Origin: Reticulitermes lucifugus
Lineage: Eukaryota; Arthropoda; Insecta; Blattodea; Rhinotermitidae
NCBI GenBank assembly: GCA_026260175.1
Contig: JAKCWW010000036.1
Span: forward strand, 171,088-210,503
Direction: 5' to 3'
DNA: 39,416 nt
Below the pieces are notes generated by a model. It had not been told where the DNA came from. It worked only from the letters and a program-made list of their open reading frames with translations, and made no database searches. How positions within the stretch are numbered: position 1 is the first letter of the stretch; each line of letters starts with the position of its first letter. A program made the translations under genes and the position numbers. Of this stretch, positions 1-11,010 are shown in pieces.

Positions 1-751
1 TCTCACACGATCGGTCCAACTGATCTTCTCCATTCTTCTCCAACACCACATTTCAAAACTTTCAAAACTTGCATGTCATGTACCTGTACAACTTATGCGT
101 CACAAAACCACGACTACGACTCAGTCATAACTTAAGGGATACTCCGTATCATGCAGTTAGTCAAGTTTACACCAACTTGCAAGACCATCTATAAAAACAA
201 GTAACACGCTGTTCACATCAAGAATCGTCTAACAATACACTGCGCAGACACAGTCTGAGCAAAAAGCTTTCGGAAAAATAAAGAAATATATTGGCCTAAA
301 AAGTAAAACAGACTTATGGACACACAGGTAATTTAGGCAGAATAATCGCTTAACGTTAACAGATTAAATCTGTTTATCCACTAATAAATCGCTACATCTG
401 AATAGTTACGAACTGAGAAACTTATGATAATAAAATTTCAGCACATAGGATGGCAAAGAATATTCTACATTTCGAAAGCAGGCAGAAAAAAAAGACGAAC
501 ATGGTCTGGGACACATTGAATATCTGCTGCGCCTTCTAATTAAACAGTTTTGGAAACGAGAATAACACAAAGCTGTTGCCGGTGTTAGTAACAGTCACAA
601 AATTGGTGCATGAAACAAAACTGAATAAGTCTGAGCCAATAAAATTATGTACGACAACTGTTAATTAGATGAATGAGATTTAATTGCGTTTCCGGTCAAC
701 AAAATTTCTAACATTTCATCCACGGAGATATAGCATTTTTTTAAATTAAAC
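1..751. other. AT-rich gene-free stretch
   Basis: I see no gene, RNA gene or clear repeat here. All six frames are broken by frequent stops and the DNA is AT-rich with short A runs. It is ordinary intergenic or intronic DNA as far as I can read it. Confidence 0.7.
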
Positions 752-1009
752 AAAGCCAGACAACTTTATTCTAAAATCAAAGACTGTGTACACAGTGATA
801 AGGGGGTAAAATTGAGCCTGAAAGTGAACCAATGAAAATACGTTTTTAATATATGCAGTTTTAGTGACATAAACCCCTGAAGATGGTTCTATGAAGAGCC
901 GAAACACATGTCGGGTTTTATAAAACTGTTTTAAAGAACTGAAAAGTTTTTTTTAAAATAAAGGTGCATCCAGTTGGAGTTTGTGAATAGTGAAAGCCGG
1001 ACAACTTTA
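752..1009 (+). mobile_element. short ribozyme-bearing element with flanking direct repeats
   Basis: A 17-bp direct repeat (aaagccRgacaacttta, 16 of 17 identical) lies at 752-768 and 993-1009. It brackets 224 bp that carry a hammerhead-like ribozyme motif near the middle (855-929). The repeats look like a target-site duplication, so 769-992 is probably one insertion. No coding potential is present. Hammerhead motifs in short arthropod repeats are known mainly from Penelope-like retroelements and their truncated copies, so that is my best class. The alternative is that the direct repeats are element-internal (tandem pLTR-like) rather than a duplicated target. Confidence 0.5.
855..929 (+). ncRNA. 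hammerhead-like ribozyme motif (type I, minimal stem III)
   Basis: The core CUGAAGA is at 877-883. Stem II pairs GGUUCU (885-890) with AGAGCC (895-900) around loop AUGA, with one G-U pair. GAAA follows at 901-904. Stem III is ACA/UGU (904-906 with 909-911) and C912 is the expected cleavage nucleotide. Stem I pairs AAACCC (871-876) with GGGUUU (913-918). After an internal loop it continues with a perfect 8-bp helix, CAGUUUUA (856-863) with UAAAACUG (921-928). All conserved hammerhead positions that I can check are present, but an extra U (884) sits between the core and stem II. Stem III is too short for a stable monomer, as in Penelope-like element ribozymes that are thought to act as dimers. 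Activity is unproven. Confidence 0.6.
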
Positions 1010-2144
1010 GGTGCCCATCAATGTTCACTTTTATCCCATAGCCGCATAATTTCTCTATCAGAATACAAAGTTCTCTGCACATATAAGAACCCAGGTCTCA
1101 GTAAAAAGTTAATGAATGCTATATACATTCGGTCAGTCAGTCATCTACCGTTCGACGATACGGCTCATGATCAATCATAACTGGAAAAATAAAAGAAGAG
1201 ACAAGCCACGTATTTTAAAACGATTTTTAAAGAACACAATTCTCTCACGGTTAAAGATTTTCGTAATGGCATAAACATGCAAATGTTATACATACAATAC
1301 AGTAAACAAAATATACTTTTAATATACAAATATATTAAACAAAATTTAATGTTATGTTCAGTAACTTGTTAAAAGGTTTGAAAATTAATTAAGACCCTCT
1401 TGTTTTGGAGAGAGGTCCTCAGATCTCCCAAGCTCAAAAACTAATTTCGAACATTTTAATAAGTTCGAAATTTAAACATGTCAACTGCTTGTCCTCACCA
1501 GTACATCACTGGGCCTACACCACTCGAGAAATATGGCGATTCTGTGTTCAAGGTACAGACTACACTAAATCAGTGAAGTAAAACTACAACGCCCAAAGTC
1601 CCCCGCAAAAATTAAAAGCTTACACTACACCCATAGACCTCTAACATTTATATCAGAAACGTAAGAAATATCCATAGCTGACGCAACACAAGAAAAGTTA
1701 CTTCGTGATGCAGCAGTAGATACATCTAAATCCAACTAACCTAACTGGATTAAAATACACAATTTTTTTGACTTCTACTAATAAGTATTTTATTTCCTTC
1801 TATGAACCCCCTACAAGCTGGTTTAAACAGCCACTCACTCGTGCGTAAAGTTATCCCTTAGCCGGGTCATGTAATTCCTTGTCCTAGTTGACAATCAAGT
1901 AACGTGCACATGGTAGATAAACTTATCCTATGTAAAATCGTATTAACGTAATCCCTACTTGCATGTGATTAGCTGCCAGCAGTAACCCTGCCGTCACCTT
2001 AGGTCAGGAACGTCCACTTACCTAGAGCGTCTGAAACAAAAACAAAAACAAAGTACGTTTAAAACAGGAGCCGGCTTAACACTTAGCACACTGGAAGCTA
2101 TATGATAACAGGATAACTACTAATGCTATAGCAAACTCTTAAGA
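1010..2144. other. gene-free stretch
   Basis: No gene or dispersed repeat was recognised. The one small structure is a perfect 10-bp inverted repeat, aatttcgaac (1443-1452) with gttcgaaatt (1463-1472), which could form a hairpin with a 10-nt loop. It is probably chance in AT-rich DNA. Confidence 0.6.
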
Positions 2145-2365
2145 GATTTGGACCGGGGGGGGGGGTCGTGTGATCAGGGGCTTTTGCCCGTCAAGGCGTA
2201 AGTTCAATCCCAGGCCAGCACATGTGGGTTTTGTGATCAACAAAGTGACACTGGGACGGGTTTTCTCCGAGCACTTAAGTTTTCCCCTGTAAGCACCATT
2301 ACAATGAAGTTTCATACTGTTATTCATATTTCATCGACGCTATATCAATTTAGCATCTCACAGCG
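2145..2365 (+). mobile_element. tRNA-derived SINE, type C
   Basis: A tRNA-like head contains the B-box-like agttcaatccc near 2209-2219. A body with gtgatcaacaaagtgacact and ggttttctccgagcacttaa follows, ending in a segment near cgacgctatatcaattt. The same ordered blocks recur on the minus strand at 8455-8705 and 36866-37082, which shows a dispersed family. An 11-G run (2155-2165) interrupts the head and probably damages the A box. No clear target-site duplication was found. Confidence 0.55.
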
Positions 2366-2698
2366 TCCTTAAAGAATACACTTAAAATTACTTAAGTGAC
2401 CGTGACAAATGGTATGGTGTGCTCTTAATTTGATGGAAGTCCTTCCCAGTAATTAAAAAATACGTCTTAAGAGGAACAATAAAAGTCTGTTATCACAGGG
2501 ATGGAAATGCCAGAAATTACGAAACAAAATTAGACGCTTTTCAGATAAAAGTTAGGAATGCCTTCAATTACAACGGACATTACTTGCTTTGAGAGTGACT
2601 GATTTCATGTAAACAGACCACTTAGGAATGGTTTGTTACTTCACTGGACACCTCCACTCGTTAAGTGACAGTTTCTGTACCATAATTTTATTTTGTTA

Positions 2699-2769
2699 GG
2701 CATCATCATCATCATCACCATAATAATCGTAATCACAATCGTTATCATCATCATCACCATCATCATCAC
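2699..2769 (+). repeat. CAT/CAC trinucleotide microsatellite
   Basis: About 70 bp of imperfect (CAT)n with CAC, TAA and CGT variants. A second CAT/CAC microsatellite of similar style lies at 11597-11658. Confidence 0.85.
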
Positions 2770-5059
2770 AACCTACAGGCAAGAAATAAGTCTGCGTTGT
2801 CTCATGAATGACGTAAGAGCAGTACATAAAGCAATGGGAACTTAGGATTTCTGAGCAACTTCGATTCAGAGAACACCATGTTCTAGTATGTGGTTATTAA
2901 AAGGTGTCATTTAAGGACAAATTTATGTTTGGAGTATCTCAGAAACAACATTTTTCTGGTGAGATGCCAAGATTCACAACCAGAAATAAATGCTTGCATA
3001 ATTACAAATGTTTCAGTACAGTATTTTAATTTGTGCGTTTTTAGACAGGAGCCCGAAAAACAAAAGACGTAAACTAAATCTCAAAAACGAATATATTGAA
3101 ACACATTCAGAGTCTGCCGGGAAGTATTTTGTGGCTTTGAAAGTGGATGCTAATGAAATAAACCAATAAGAAGTGCCAGTACCAAATGTTTTCTATTTCT
3201 CTAACCCTCCTTACGCTCTCCTTTCACGCCAATCATGATTCCCTTTCCTTGAACAAGTCCAAAGTACCAAAACCACCTTCCATGCATAATGAACCGAGTG
3301 TACGGTTTCTATGTTTTCCTCATGAGTCTGTAATGAATAACAGCAATCCCACAACTATTCGCAGGCAAATGTCTCGTTTGCCGTCACACAAGCGCGGCGC
3401 TGACGCAGCAGGAAGATGAATAGCATTAAATTCTGATTCACACGACTACGAACACTCGAAACTGGAGATAGGAACGTTGAAGTTGGGCGTCTACTAAATA
3501 TACAATTCCATCGAATTATGAATGAAAAATATTGTGGTGAAAACAAGAATCACTACTCGTTGACATAATGACATAATGATGAGATAAAAGTGATTGGCCA
3601 GAAACATAGACGGAGAAACGCATGTAAACTACAAATATTTATGATGTCATGTATGATTATTTGAAAATTTCCATATTTCATATGCATTTTACAAACTATA
3701 AGCCTGTAAGTAATTCAAATATTCTGTAAACACACAGCAAGTATACAGAACATGATGCAATTATTATAACTTATGTAGTTAGTGTCAACACAGCCAATAA
3801 TATAAAGTTTGGAGTTTGTTTAAGTTTAGAAGTGTTTATTTCAGGGCTGGCATACCAATTTAGAAACTCGTAATAAAAATGATTGGTAGAATATGTATAT
3901 ATATATATATACGTATATAATTTAACTCCATATGAGTATCTTCCATTCCAATTTACAGGAGCGCCCGGTAACCATTGGATGGGATCCACAGTCCGTCTAC
4001 ATTCTCCTATAAACCTATATTTTACGTAAGTACGTATAAAGATACACATACATATGTATCTACATGTGCAGAAGAGTATAAAACATCTGGTTGTCGCCTG
4101 CGATTTACACCCTATAAATGTTCGAAAAACAGATAAATTTAACATGTGTCTGATATTGTGATTTTTATGTTGTACGAGTATTTGAAAATTAATGTTCTTT
4201 CCTGTCCATATTTATATTCTTTGCGAAGAGTTTCGAAATGATTTTCCGGTGACATAGGTGGGAAAAGAACATGACGCCACAGTAAGAGGTAAGGCAATTT
4301 AAATTCATCCAATTTGGTAAAGCTGTATACCACAAGCTGCCATTCTGAAAGGAAATTTAAAAGCTTCAGGGGAAAGAAACAAAACATAGAAAATTCATTT
4401 GCCTTAATAAACAAATTTTACACATCTATACATATAAACGTATAAATGATATGATGAAATAATACCAATAGATTGTTTAATATTATTTTGCATGTTTTAA
4501 TAACCTTTGTATTATTTGGCATTATACATGACTGTGTACATATCCCAGAAAAAATAACAAAGAATAAAATCGACATAAATATAATTTGAAAATGACAAGC
4601 AATTTATTCTCAATGTCCCAATTTATTCACTAACAATTTAAGATTACAGGAAACAATTACTATTTGTTTCAGGTATCTTAACTGAACTGTCGACTTCTTA
4701 GGAACGTACGTTGACCAACCGGTGGAGAACAGAAAATTACGACTAACTCACTATGTTTCCTTATTTCTTTTTTCCCTGCTCTCTCTCGTCGGCTTGCCCT
4801 CCCTTTTAATGTTCAACTTTAATACGCTACATTTTGCTGCTTTTACCTTCTCTCTCTCTCTCGCACATCATTTTATTGTCTTTACTTGTGTGTGTGTCTG
4901 CATTTCTGATTATTCTGCCCTAATGATGTCCTGTCTTAATGCTGAATCATCAACAGTAGGATTATACGCGATATTTCTTCTATTGCAACATACAGGCTGC
5001 TTCGTGCATAGGGAAGTTAACAGGCGACTTAAAACTTGCTTATCTGAAACTGCAGGACA
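2770..5059. other. gene-free stretch with simple repeats
   Basis: No recognisable gene. It holds an (AT)n microsatellite at about 3891-3919, and short TC and TG runs at 4849-4902. The longest open frame (4722-5183, plus, 153 codons) begins with a low-complexity hydrophobic stretch translated from pyrimidine-rich DNA and runs into the tandem repeat that follows, so I do not treat it as a gene. Confidence 0.6.
3891..3919. repeat. AT dinucleotide microsatellite
   Basis: Alternating T and A with one CG interruption, about 29 bp. Confidence 0.8.
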
Positions 5060-5480
5060 GGGACTAAAGCACTGGTCCGATTTTCATAAAAAGCAATACA
5101 GCAGTTCTTTACAAGAAGTTACTGACGCCGTGAGTTTTGTAAAAATCGGCTACATGACAGTCGTACTTTACGTCAGGGCGTAAATTAAAATTTTACCCTT
5201 TATTTCTACACGTTTCATTCGATTTGGACAAAATGTGTTACAGGAGTTGTCCACACAATTTACTGAATGGCTGTGATTTTCGAGAAAATCGGCGCAGTGA
5301 ACACCATACTTTACTTAAAGGTTAAATGAATTTCTTCAACACGTTTTTTCCACATACGTTTGCCGATTTGGGTGATATTTAGTGCAAGATATAAGCGCAT
5401 AATACTGCTAAGCATTTGTCAGTTTTGTAAAAATCGGCGCAACGAATACCATACTTTACTTAGGGCGATAACCAAATGAT
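5060..5480 (+). repeat. degenerate tandem repeat, about 3 x 144 bp
   Basis: The block gtaaaaatcggc followed by a catactttactt-like block recurs. Its aatcggc ends fall at 5150, 5293 and 5438, so the period is 143-145 bp. An upstream block (ccgatttt, cgatttgg, ccgatttggg) recurs at about 5077, 5220 and 5363 with the same spacing. The units are strongly diverged, so this is an old array. The family resembles common arthropod repeats with Cgatttgg and aaaatcgg motifs, but I cannot name it. Confidence 0.6.
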
Positions 5481-6344
5481 GTTTACGCGTGTGCCGTACA
5501 ACGGTATCACATTTTGAAACTACAGAGCACCTTGGCAATGTCTGCGTACCGCGTCACGAAGTACACTTTTACATTCTTGTTAAATAGTACTAATATTTCT
5601 GTTCTACTATCCAGAATTTAGGTGGTTTGATGAAGAATGTGTAATGCTGCTTTTGTGTAGCTTACAAGGTCTCAGAACCTCTATTCCGTTATATGTTGCA
5701 ACGCTGTTGCCGTAAGAGCAATACTCTATTCGTATTGTCGAACAAAGCATGGCAGAGGCACTGCCTCGGAATGTACTTTTTTATATTCTCCGCCTTCCAG
5801 CTGGTTAGACCTCCTCGTTACAGGCCCATGTCTTCATGGACAGTTAAACGAGCTTTGCGTTAATGTGTTTCTTGTTCCTATCCTACCCACATCTATATAG
5901 GCTACATCAGGTTTTATTATAATGCAGCAGGTGGTGGGTGATTCGCGCTTATCACCTCCTGAATGTGACGGACATCTTATGGCCAAATGCAAACTCGTTC
6001 CTTCAGCGTCCAAATCTAATTCACTTTTGGGTAGTGTAGCAGATCACGTCACATAGGCATTAGTGTTCCGTACTTCTAGAACGGCGTCCAATTTATTCAT
6101 TCAGAAACAACACTTTATGTTGAGGCCAAACATGGCTTTATTGCTTTCCTAATTTAACGGTATCTTTATTTGCTGTTACAAAATTATACAACTTAGAGTC
6201 ACGAATTTTATAGGGTTTTTAGTCCTTTCCATCGTCATTCCTGCGCGTTCTCTTCACAGCCTTCTAAATATTCTCTGCTGAATATGACAGGCTTTCACTG
6301 AAGCGAATTTCCATTATGGACGTCAAAGCAATATGCACGTGTAG
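5481..6344. other. gene-free stretch
   Basis: No open frame of note and no repeat that I recognise. Confidence 0.55.
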
Positions 6345-6613
6345 CTTCTTTATCTTCATGTGCACGCCTTGAAGGTATATGTGGGAGTGGTGGTGGAGTT
6401 CCACATATTCTTAACCTAGGCAACAGATGGAGGTGAATGGCTTTAACCCCGGGGAAAACGCCATTGTAGTTGGGTGGGCCACAGCGCCGGTCTGAACGCT
6501 TTGTAGAAGAGAAAAATATCTTACCATGGCAGGGAATCGAACCACAATTCCTAGGTTGTCAGCCCATCGCCCATAGCCTAGTAACCACCCCCTACTGAGC
6601 TAACGCAGCTCCC
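6345..6613 (-). mobile_element. tRNA-derived SINE, type B, with well-preserved Pol III promoter
   Basis: Read on the minus strand, the head has a tRNA A box TAGCTCAGTAGG (6589-6601) and a perfect B box GGTTCGATTCC (6533-6543), about 46 bp apart as in tRNA genes. The body follows with the type B blocks: cggcgctgtggccca, a ggggtt..ccattcacctcc block, a gttaagaatatgtggaac block, and a cctTcaaggcgtgcac block. These blocks recur in six other places in the window. The promoter boxes are the best preserved of all copies here, so this copy could in principle still be transcribed by RNA polymerase III. Confidence 0.7.
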
Positions 6614-8004
6614 ATTTTCAGCCTCAAGAGAGTGACGATATCCCAAATGTCGACAATACAAATTATACGTACAGGTTGTCGTCATCCAGCTATAGAATCC
6701 GTTTTGACTTACGTATTCTCATGTTTCAATTTTCCAAATTCTTTTATCAGAATTCCTTTCCGCTTCCTTCATTTGGAATAATAGAAGCATATGATTTAGA
6801 CACTGTCGATTCGCAAGTTACAGTATATGTATCCAATCAACGGCTTGAAATCTTCCGCACTCATCCCTGGAATAATTTCAAGACATTCAAAATATTTCGA
6901 AAGGGAACATTCTGTACATGATCAGAGTACCTGCCATGTAGTTCCGTGCAACGACCCGTAACTGCCTTCTACACAGTAATTAGTTTCCTTTCTGACATAA
7001 TACCTTCTGCAAGGTATAGACGCTAAGGCCTCTAAGACGATTAAAAAGTTCGGTTACATATTTGGAGAGATTAAAAGCTGATATAAATAACAGAACTGAA
7101 TATGAAGAAGCGCCAGAAATAATATTCGCTGTACTTGCAAGACCAGTTTACCCACAGAGGCCATCAAACCACAAACCACGCCTTCAAGAGTAACGGGCCT
7201 AATTGAACATGCCTGCTAACACATTTCCCCTGTCACGACGTTAGAGATGGAAAACGACTTTCAGCTAAAAAAAACAGTCTCTAAAACACACTGTAATGAA
7301 TTCATTCTCCGAAAATTTCACAAGATACAACAGGCGAACATATAATAAGTATCCCGCCTGAATGAAAATGCACCACGTGTGTCCCGGAAGCTGACAGACA
7401 CGCCCTTCCCGCCCCTGTATGACTTCTCGGTCTGGTAGCGCCGAAGGACTATTATTGGCAGCTCAAATCAACCCGTTCTACTGTATCATCATCGACACGG
7501 GTACGAGACTACGTTCTCATTAGTCCTACGATTGCAGACCCCTCGCTCCCGGTTAATGGCAGTGGATCATGACGCCAACCCAACGGTAACCGGTGATTTG
7601 AGACGGGGAACGAACCAACAGGTCCTGCAGCAGTGCAGAACACAGCGTAAGTTCTCGGAGGATGGAGCAAATCGGAGTGTCAATTAGCTGAAAAAGAGAG
7701 AACTATCGGAGTTCGGTTGTTTCACGGTTATTTGATAATGCTGTTTCAACTACTATCGTCGACTGGGGCCAGTGTCATTATGTTAGGTAATCGGACATAC
7801 CGGCAGAGGAAGCGACTATCCCGGCCACAACTAAAATAAGATGGAATGAGTTCATGAATAAATTTTTAGAATGATAATTTCCAGACAAAACATTTCACTG
7901 AGGCTGGAGAAAAAAAATGTTCCGTCATTTTTGTGCGTTTGAGGATGTATTACTTTCTGAGAGAACAATGGACAAGGACAGCTTACGAGCGGCGTCGGAA
8001 TTCC
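6614..8004. other. gene-free stretch with a GC-richer segment
   Basis: No gene recognised. About 7370-7690 is clearly richer in G and C than its surroundings and contains cccgcccctgtatg- and gaccgagaag-type sequence. It could be an unclassified transposon piece. On the minus strand ggttcgttccc (near 7607-7617) resembles a Pol III B box, but I found no matching A box. Confidence 0.45.
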
Positions 8005-8303
8005 TTAATCGGTACAGTGACTAGACTGCAGGCTGGAAGGCCGAGGGGACCGTGGTTCGATTTCTTGCAAGGACAAGAAATTTTTCTTTTCTTCAAAGCG
8101 GTAAGATGAAATATGGGGCCCATCCAGTTTCCTTCTCAACGGATAATGGAGATTCTTTGCCGTATGTAAAGCGCCCGGGGGGTGAAGCTGATCACTCACT
8201 TTCATCTGATTCCTAGACTAAGAATGCGTGGAGCTGTAACTCTACTCCCCCATATGCCTTTATGGCACGCACAGGGAAAACTTTACCTTCACCTTTACAT
8301 TTA
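8005..8303 (+). mobile_element. tRNA-derived SINE, type B, near full length
   Basis: The tRNA-like head has the B-box-like GGTTCGATTTC (8054-8064). Body blocks follow in the type B order: a gggcccatccag..caacgg block, a ggggtgaagctgatcact block, a gactaagaatgcgtggagct block, then catatgcctttatggcacg. The 3' end is a short ttacctt/cacctttaca tail. Length is about 300 bp. The tail resembles the ACCTTT-like tails of the other type B copies. Confidence 0.7.
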
Positions 8304-8454
8304 ACAGCCTGGGCTGCGGGCATGCTAACCCAATCAAGTCCAGTCTAATCGAGTCCAATCTGACTAAGAAGCAGCAAAGGCAGACCCCCAACTTCACTCG
8401 ATTCGACTTTAATCGTGCAGCCTAATAAAAGTACAGAGTACTTTGTATGATTTA

Positions 8455-8705
8455 ACGATGCTGCCAATATCTAAGATAACAATACAGCGTCGGTGATACA
8501 TGAACGAATATGAATATGGAGCATTGGTGAAACAATGCTGAGAGGAGACAACGAAATAACTCCGAGAGAACCTTGTTCCAGCGCTTCCTTGTCGACCACA
8601 AATCTCGCAAGGACTGTACAGGAATTCGAAGCACAACAATGCCTGCCTCTGCAGTATCTACTCGTAAGCGAGCCACACTCCATTCGGTTAATACACCGCA
8701 CCCTT
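8455..8705 (-). mobile_element. tRNA-derived SINE, type C
   Basis: On the minus strand a tRNA-like head (about 8610-8700, with CTTCGAATTCC as a degenerate B box) is followed by gagatttgtggtcgacaa, ggttctctcggagtta, cattcgttcatgtatcac, then gacgctgtattg. These align block by block with 2145-2365 and 36866-37082. Several overlapping open frames of 74-103 codons lie on both strands here, but they are chance frames through the SINE, not genes. Confidence 0.55.
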
Positions 8706-10744
8706 AAGGGGTCTGGGAGCGAGAACTCGCAATCTACATCACGGGCTTCTGCAAATTTTCCTGAAATAAGCGTGTATCCCACCTTTGAAGACGTCCGGTA
8801 CCGAGATATAACATGCAGGTCTTCAGAATAAGGATAAGTAGGCTTAAACCTAAATCTGCTGGCAATATAATGAGCTAGAGATCAGCAGCTACTGACCTAG
8901 AGTACCAATGGAGGTAGATGGTACATAGGATGGCACAGAGATGGAAATGAAAGAGCAGACACTATCATCGTGTGGAAAGTAGGTGGTTCTGGTAATTACA
9001 AGTCGGCACGACATTGTACGGACATTGGTGGGGCAGTAGACACAACAGCACAACCTGCATGTTGCTGTTATTATATGTTATGCCTGTGTAACTGCGTGAT
9101 TCTTTAATAATGAGTAGGTGTCCAACAGCTGTTGACAGCCATCAGCAACTTCCCCTCCTTTCTACTAATATCCCTCTCATCGTCTTTTCTTTAACTCAAC
9201 CACACCACATTATCTGAGGAACAAGTGACAATTTGTAAACAGTGGATTTCTTTCTATCACCGACAGTAATAAAGGAAAAATATTACTGAGCGTGACACTG
9301 TTATCACAAGCAGTCAGCCCACTGTAACTGCAGCACAGTGCATGTCAGACAGTGTAAGTACAGCCCCATTATAAACCAAACTTTGGTGAATATAGTGCAA
9401 TGTGTTTACAATAGGGAGAACAACTCGAAATTAAGACCCTCCCCCCCCCACATGAAACACACTGATAAAATAAATGTAGGAACAGTTCTGATGTAGTCAT
9501 CAAATTAAAGCACAACCTGTTTAAATAATTACCGTTTTTAACAAACTACATTCTTCCGCTCTTTTTTCTGCAAGTTAAGGAGGAACAACAAATTTATTTA
9601 ATCCTTTGGAGACTAATACAAGTCTGCGTTATATACAAAGCTTAAGTTCGTATCCCACAGAGAACACAGTGTACTTCCATTAGAAAAACCGATCTGCGAC
9701 TGCAGTAAAGGAAAATACTGTCTTCTTGTTGTAATGGAACCCACAAATATACTGTGCGGCCAAAACACAGACTTCTATGTTACGTTTTGCGGTGCGTACA
9801 GTAACCAATAGGATTTATAGATTTACAACGATGCTTTATCAATAACTTATTACTAATCTCCAAAAGTAATACTTTCAAATCAACTGTGCAAATCATGAAT
9901 AATTGTTCATATAAAAACCACAAAACTCCCAAAAAACCCTATATGAGAATCAAATAACGAACAACAAATTTCTAAGGACACTACAGAAAGCTGCCGTGGG
10001 TTTATAATGTAATATCAAACCACTCGAGTGGCGAGTCTGGACTTTATGTCTTCGAACCGAAATTCTATTCCAGGAGCTCCCAAATATGAAACAGAAATGC
10101 TTACCATTAGTTCTTCTACACCTCAAAATGATGAATTAGCTACAGTCCGTAATCCATCCACAGCTGAATTAAATATACGTTCACGGGTTCTGGAAATGTG
10201 TTAGACAAGCTAACCCTTTCTCCCCTACTGCTCAGTGCTAGTCATTGGAACAGGCACATGAAGGTTATTAAAGAACGGAATTTTAATCAGGAAATCCCTT
10301 AAATGAAGGAGGGTTAAGAATTAAATAACCACTGTAGAATATTACAAAATTTGTTTTAGTACAAGGAAGTGAAATATACAAGCACTTTACACGTATTTTT
10401 GTACGTACGAGAAATGCTTTCTTTTCAGACTCAATATGACAGTCATATATATGGCCTTAATTCTTTTAACAGAGGTCTAAAAGCTGTAAGTAATCGATCA
10501 CGACTTCGTACATTTCAGGGAGACCTTTCACATATCGCCGAAGTATGAACACTACAGGCCTACTGAGAACAGATCACATAACAGGCGACGATTACTCAAC
10601 ATCTTGTCGAAAAGAGCACTTTCCTGCATGCTCTTCGCATATTACAAAGCGTTGAAGAAACGTCTTTAAGTATAAGAGGAAAGAGAGAGGAGATTGGAGA
10701 AAATTTCACAATACGAACCTTTATAATCTGAATTCTTCATCAAA
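8706..10744. other. gene-free stretch
   Basis: No gene recognised. A C run sits near 9441-9450. The sequence around 10020-10080 (cttcgaaccg) faintly recalls a tRNA B box, but it is too weak to call. Confidence 0.5.
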
Positions 10745-11010
10745 TGCTAGTAGGACGTAAAAACCAAATATAGATAAACATGCAGGGAATGTCGTAGGTA
10801 TGGGTTGAAAAACAAGAGGGGAACACTTGGATGACTTCGGCATAGATAGAAGAATAAATTTTCTTGAAATAGAAGGTCAGGGTGTGGACAGGATAATGGG
10901 TTTTTATGAGCACAGTACAAGACCTTTGGTTACCATATACGGTGAGATACCTTATCAGTAGCACGCTCACTGTTAGTTTCTGACGGAGGAATGTGTTCTT
11001 ATAGAATTAT
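10745..11010 (+). pseudogene. decayed LINE C-terminal/3' remnant, copy 1
   Basis: Nucleotide blocks align with the better preserved copy at 12430-12678. Examples are gcatagatagaagaataa against gcatagatgggaggataa, cagggtgtggac against gagggcgtggat, and tagcacgctcactgttag against tagctgcgcaactactgt. Upstream, gcagggaatgtcgtaggtat reads AGNVVGMG, close to the AGHVARMG phrase that I recall preceding the C-terminal region in insect endonuclease/reverse-transcriptase LINEs. The GKRPLGRPRRRW-type segment is deleted and stops interrupt the frame, so it cannot be functional. Confidence 0.5.

Noticed and set aside
4722..5183. 153-codon plus-strand frame with hydrophobic N-terminal half
   Set aside because: The hydrophobic part is a translation of pyrimidine-rich and TC/TG simple sequence, and the C-terminal part lies in a degenerate tandem repeat. 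No domain was recognised.
8409..8831. Cluster of overlapping open frames on both strands
   Set aside because: The region is a type C SINE (8455-8705). Its sequence blocks recur elsewhere in other frames, so these are chance frames in a repeat.
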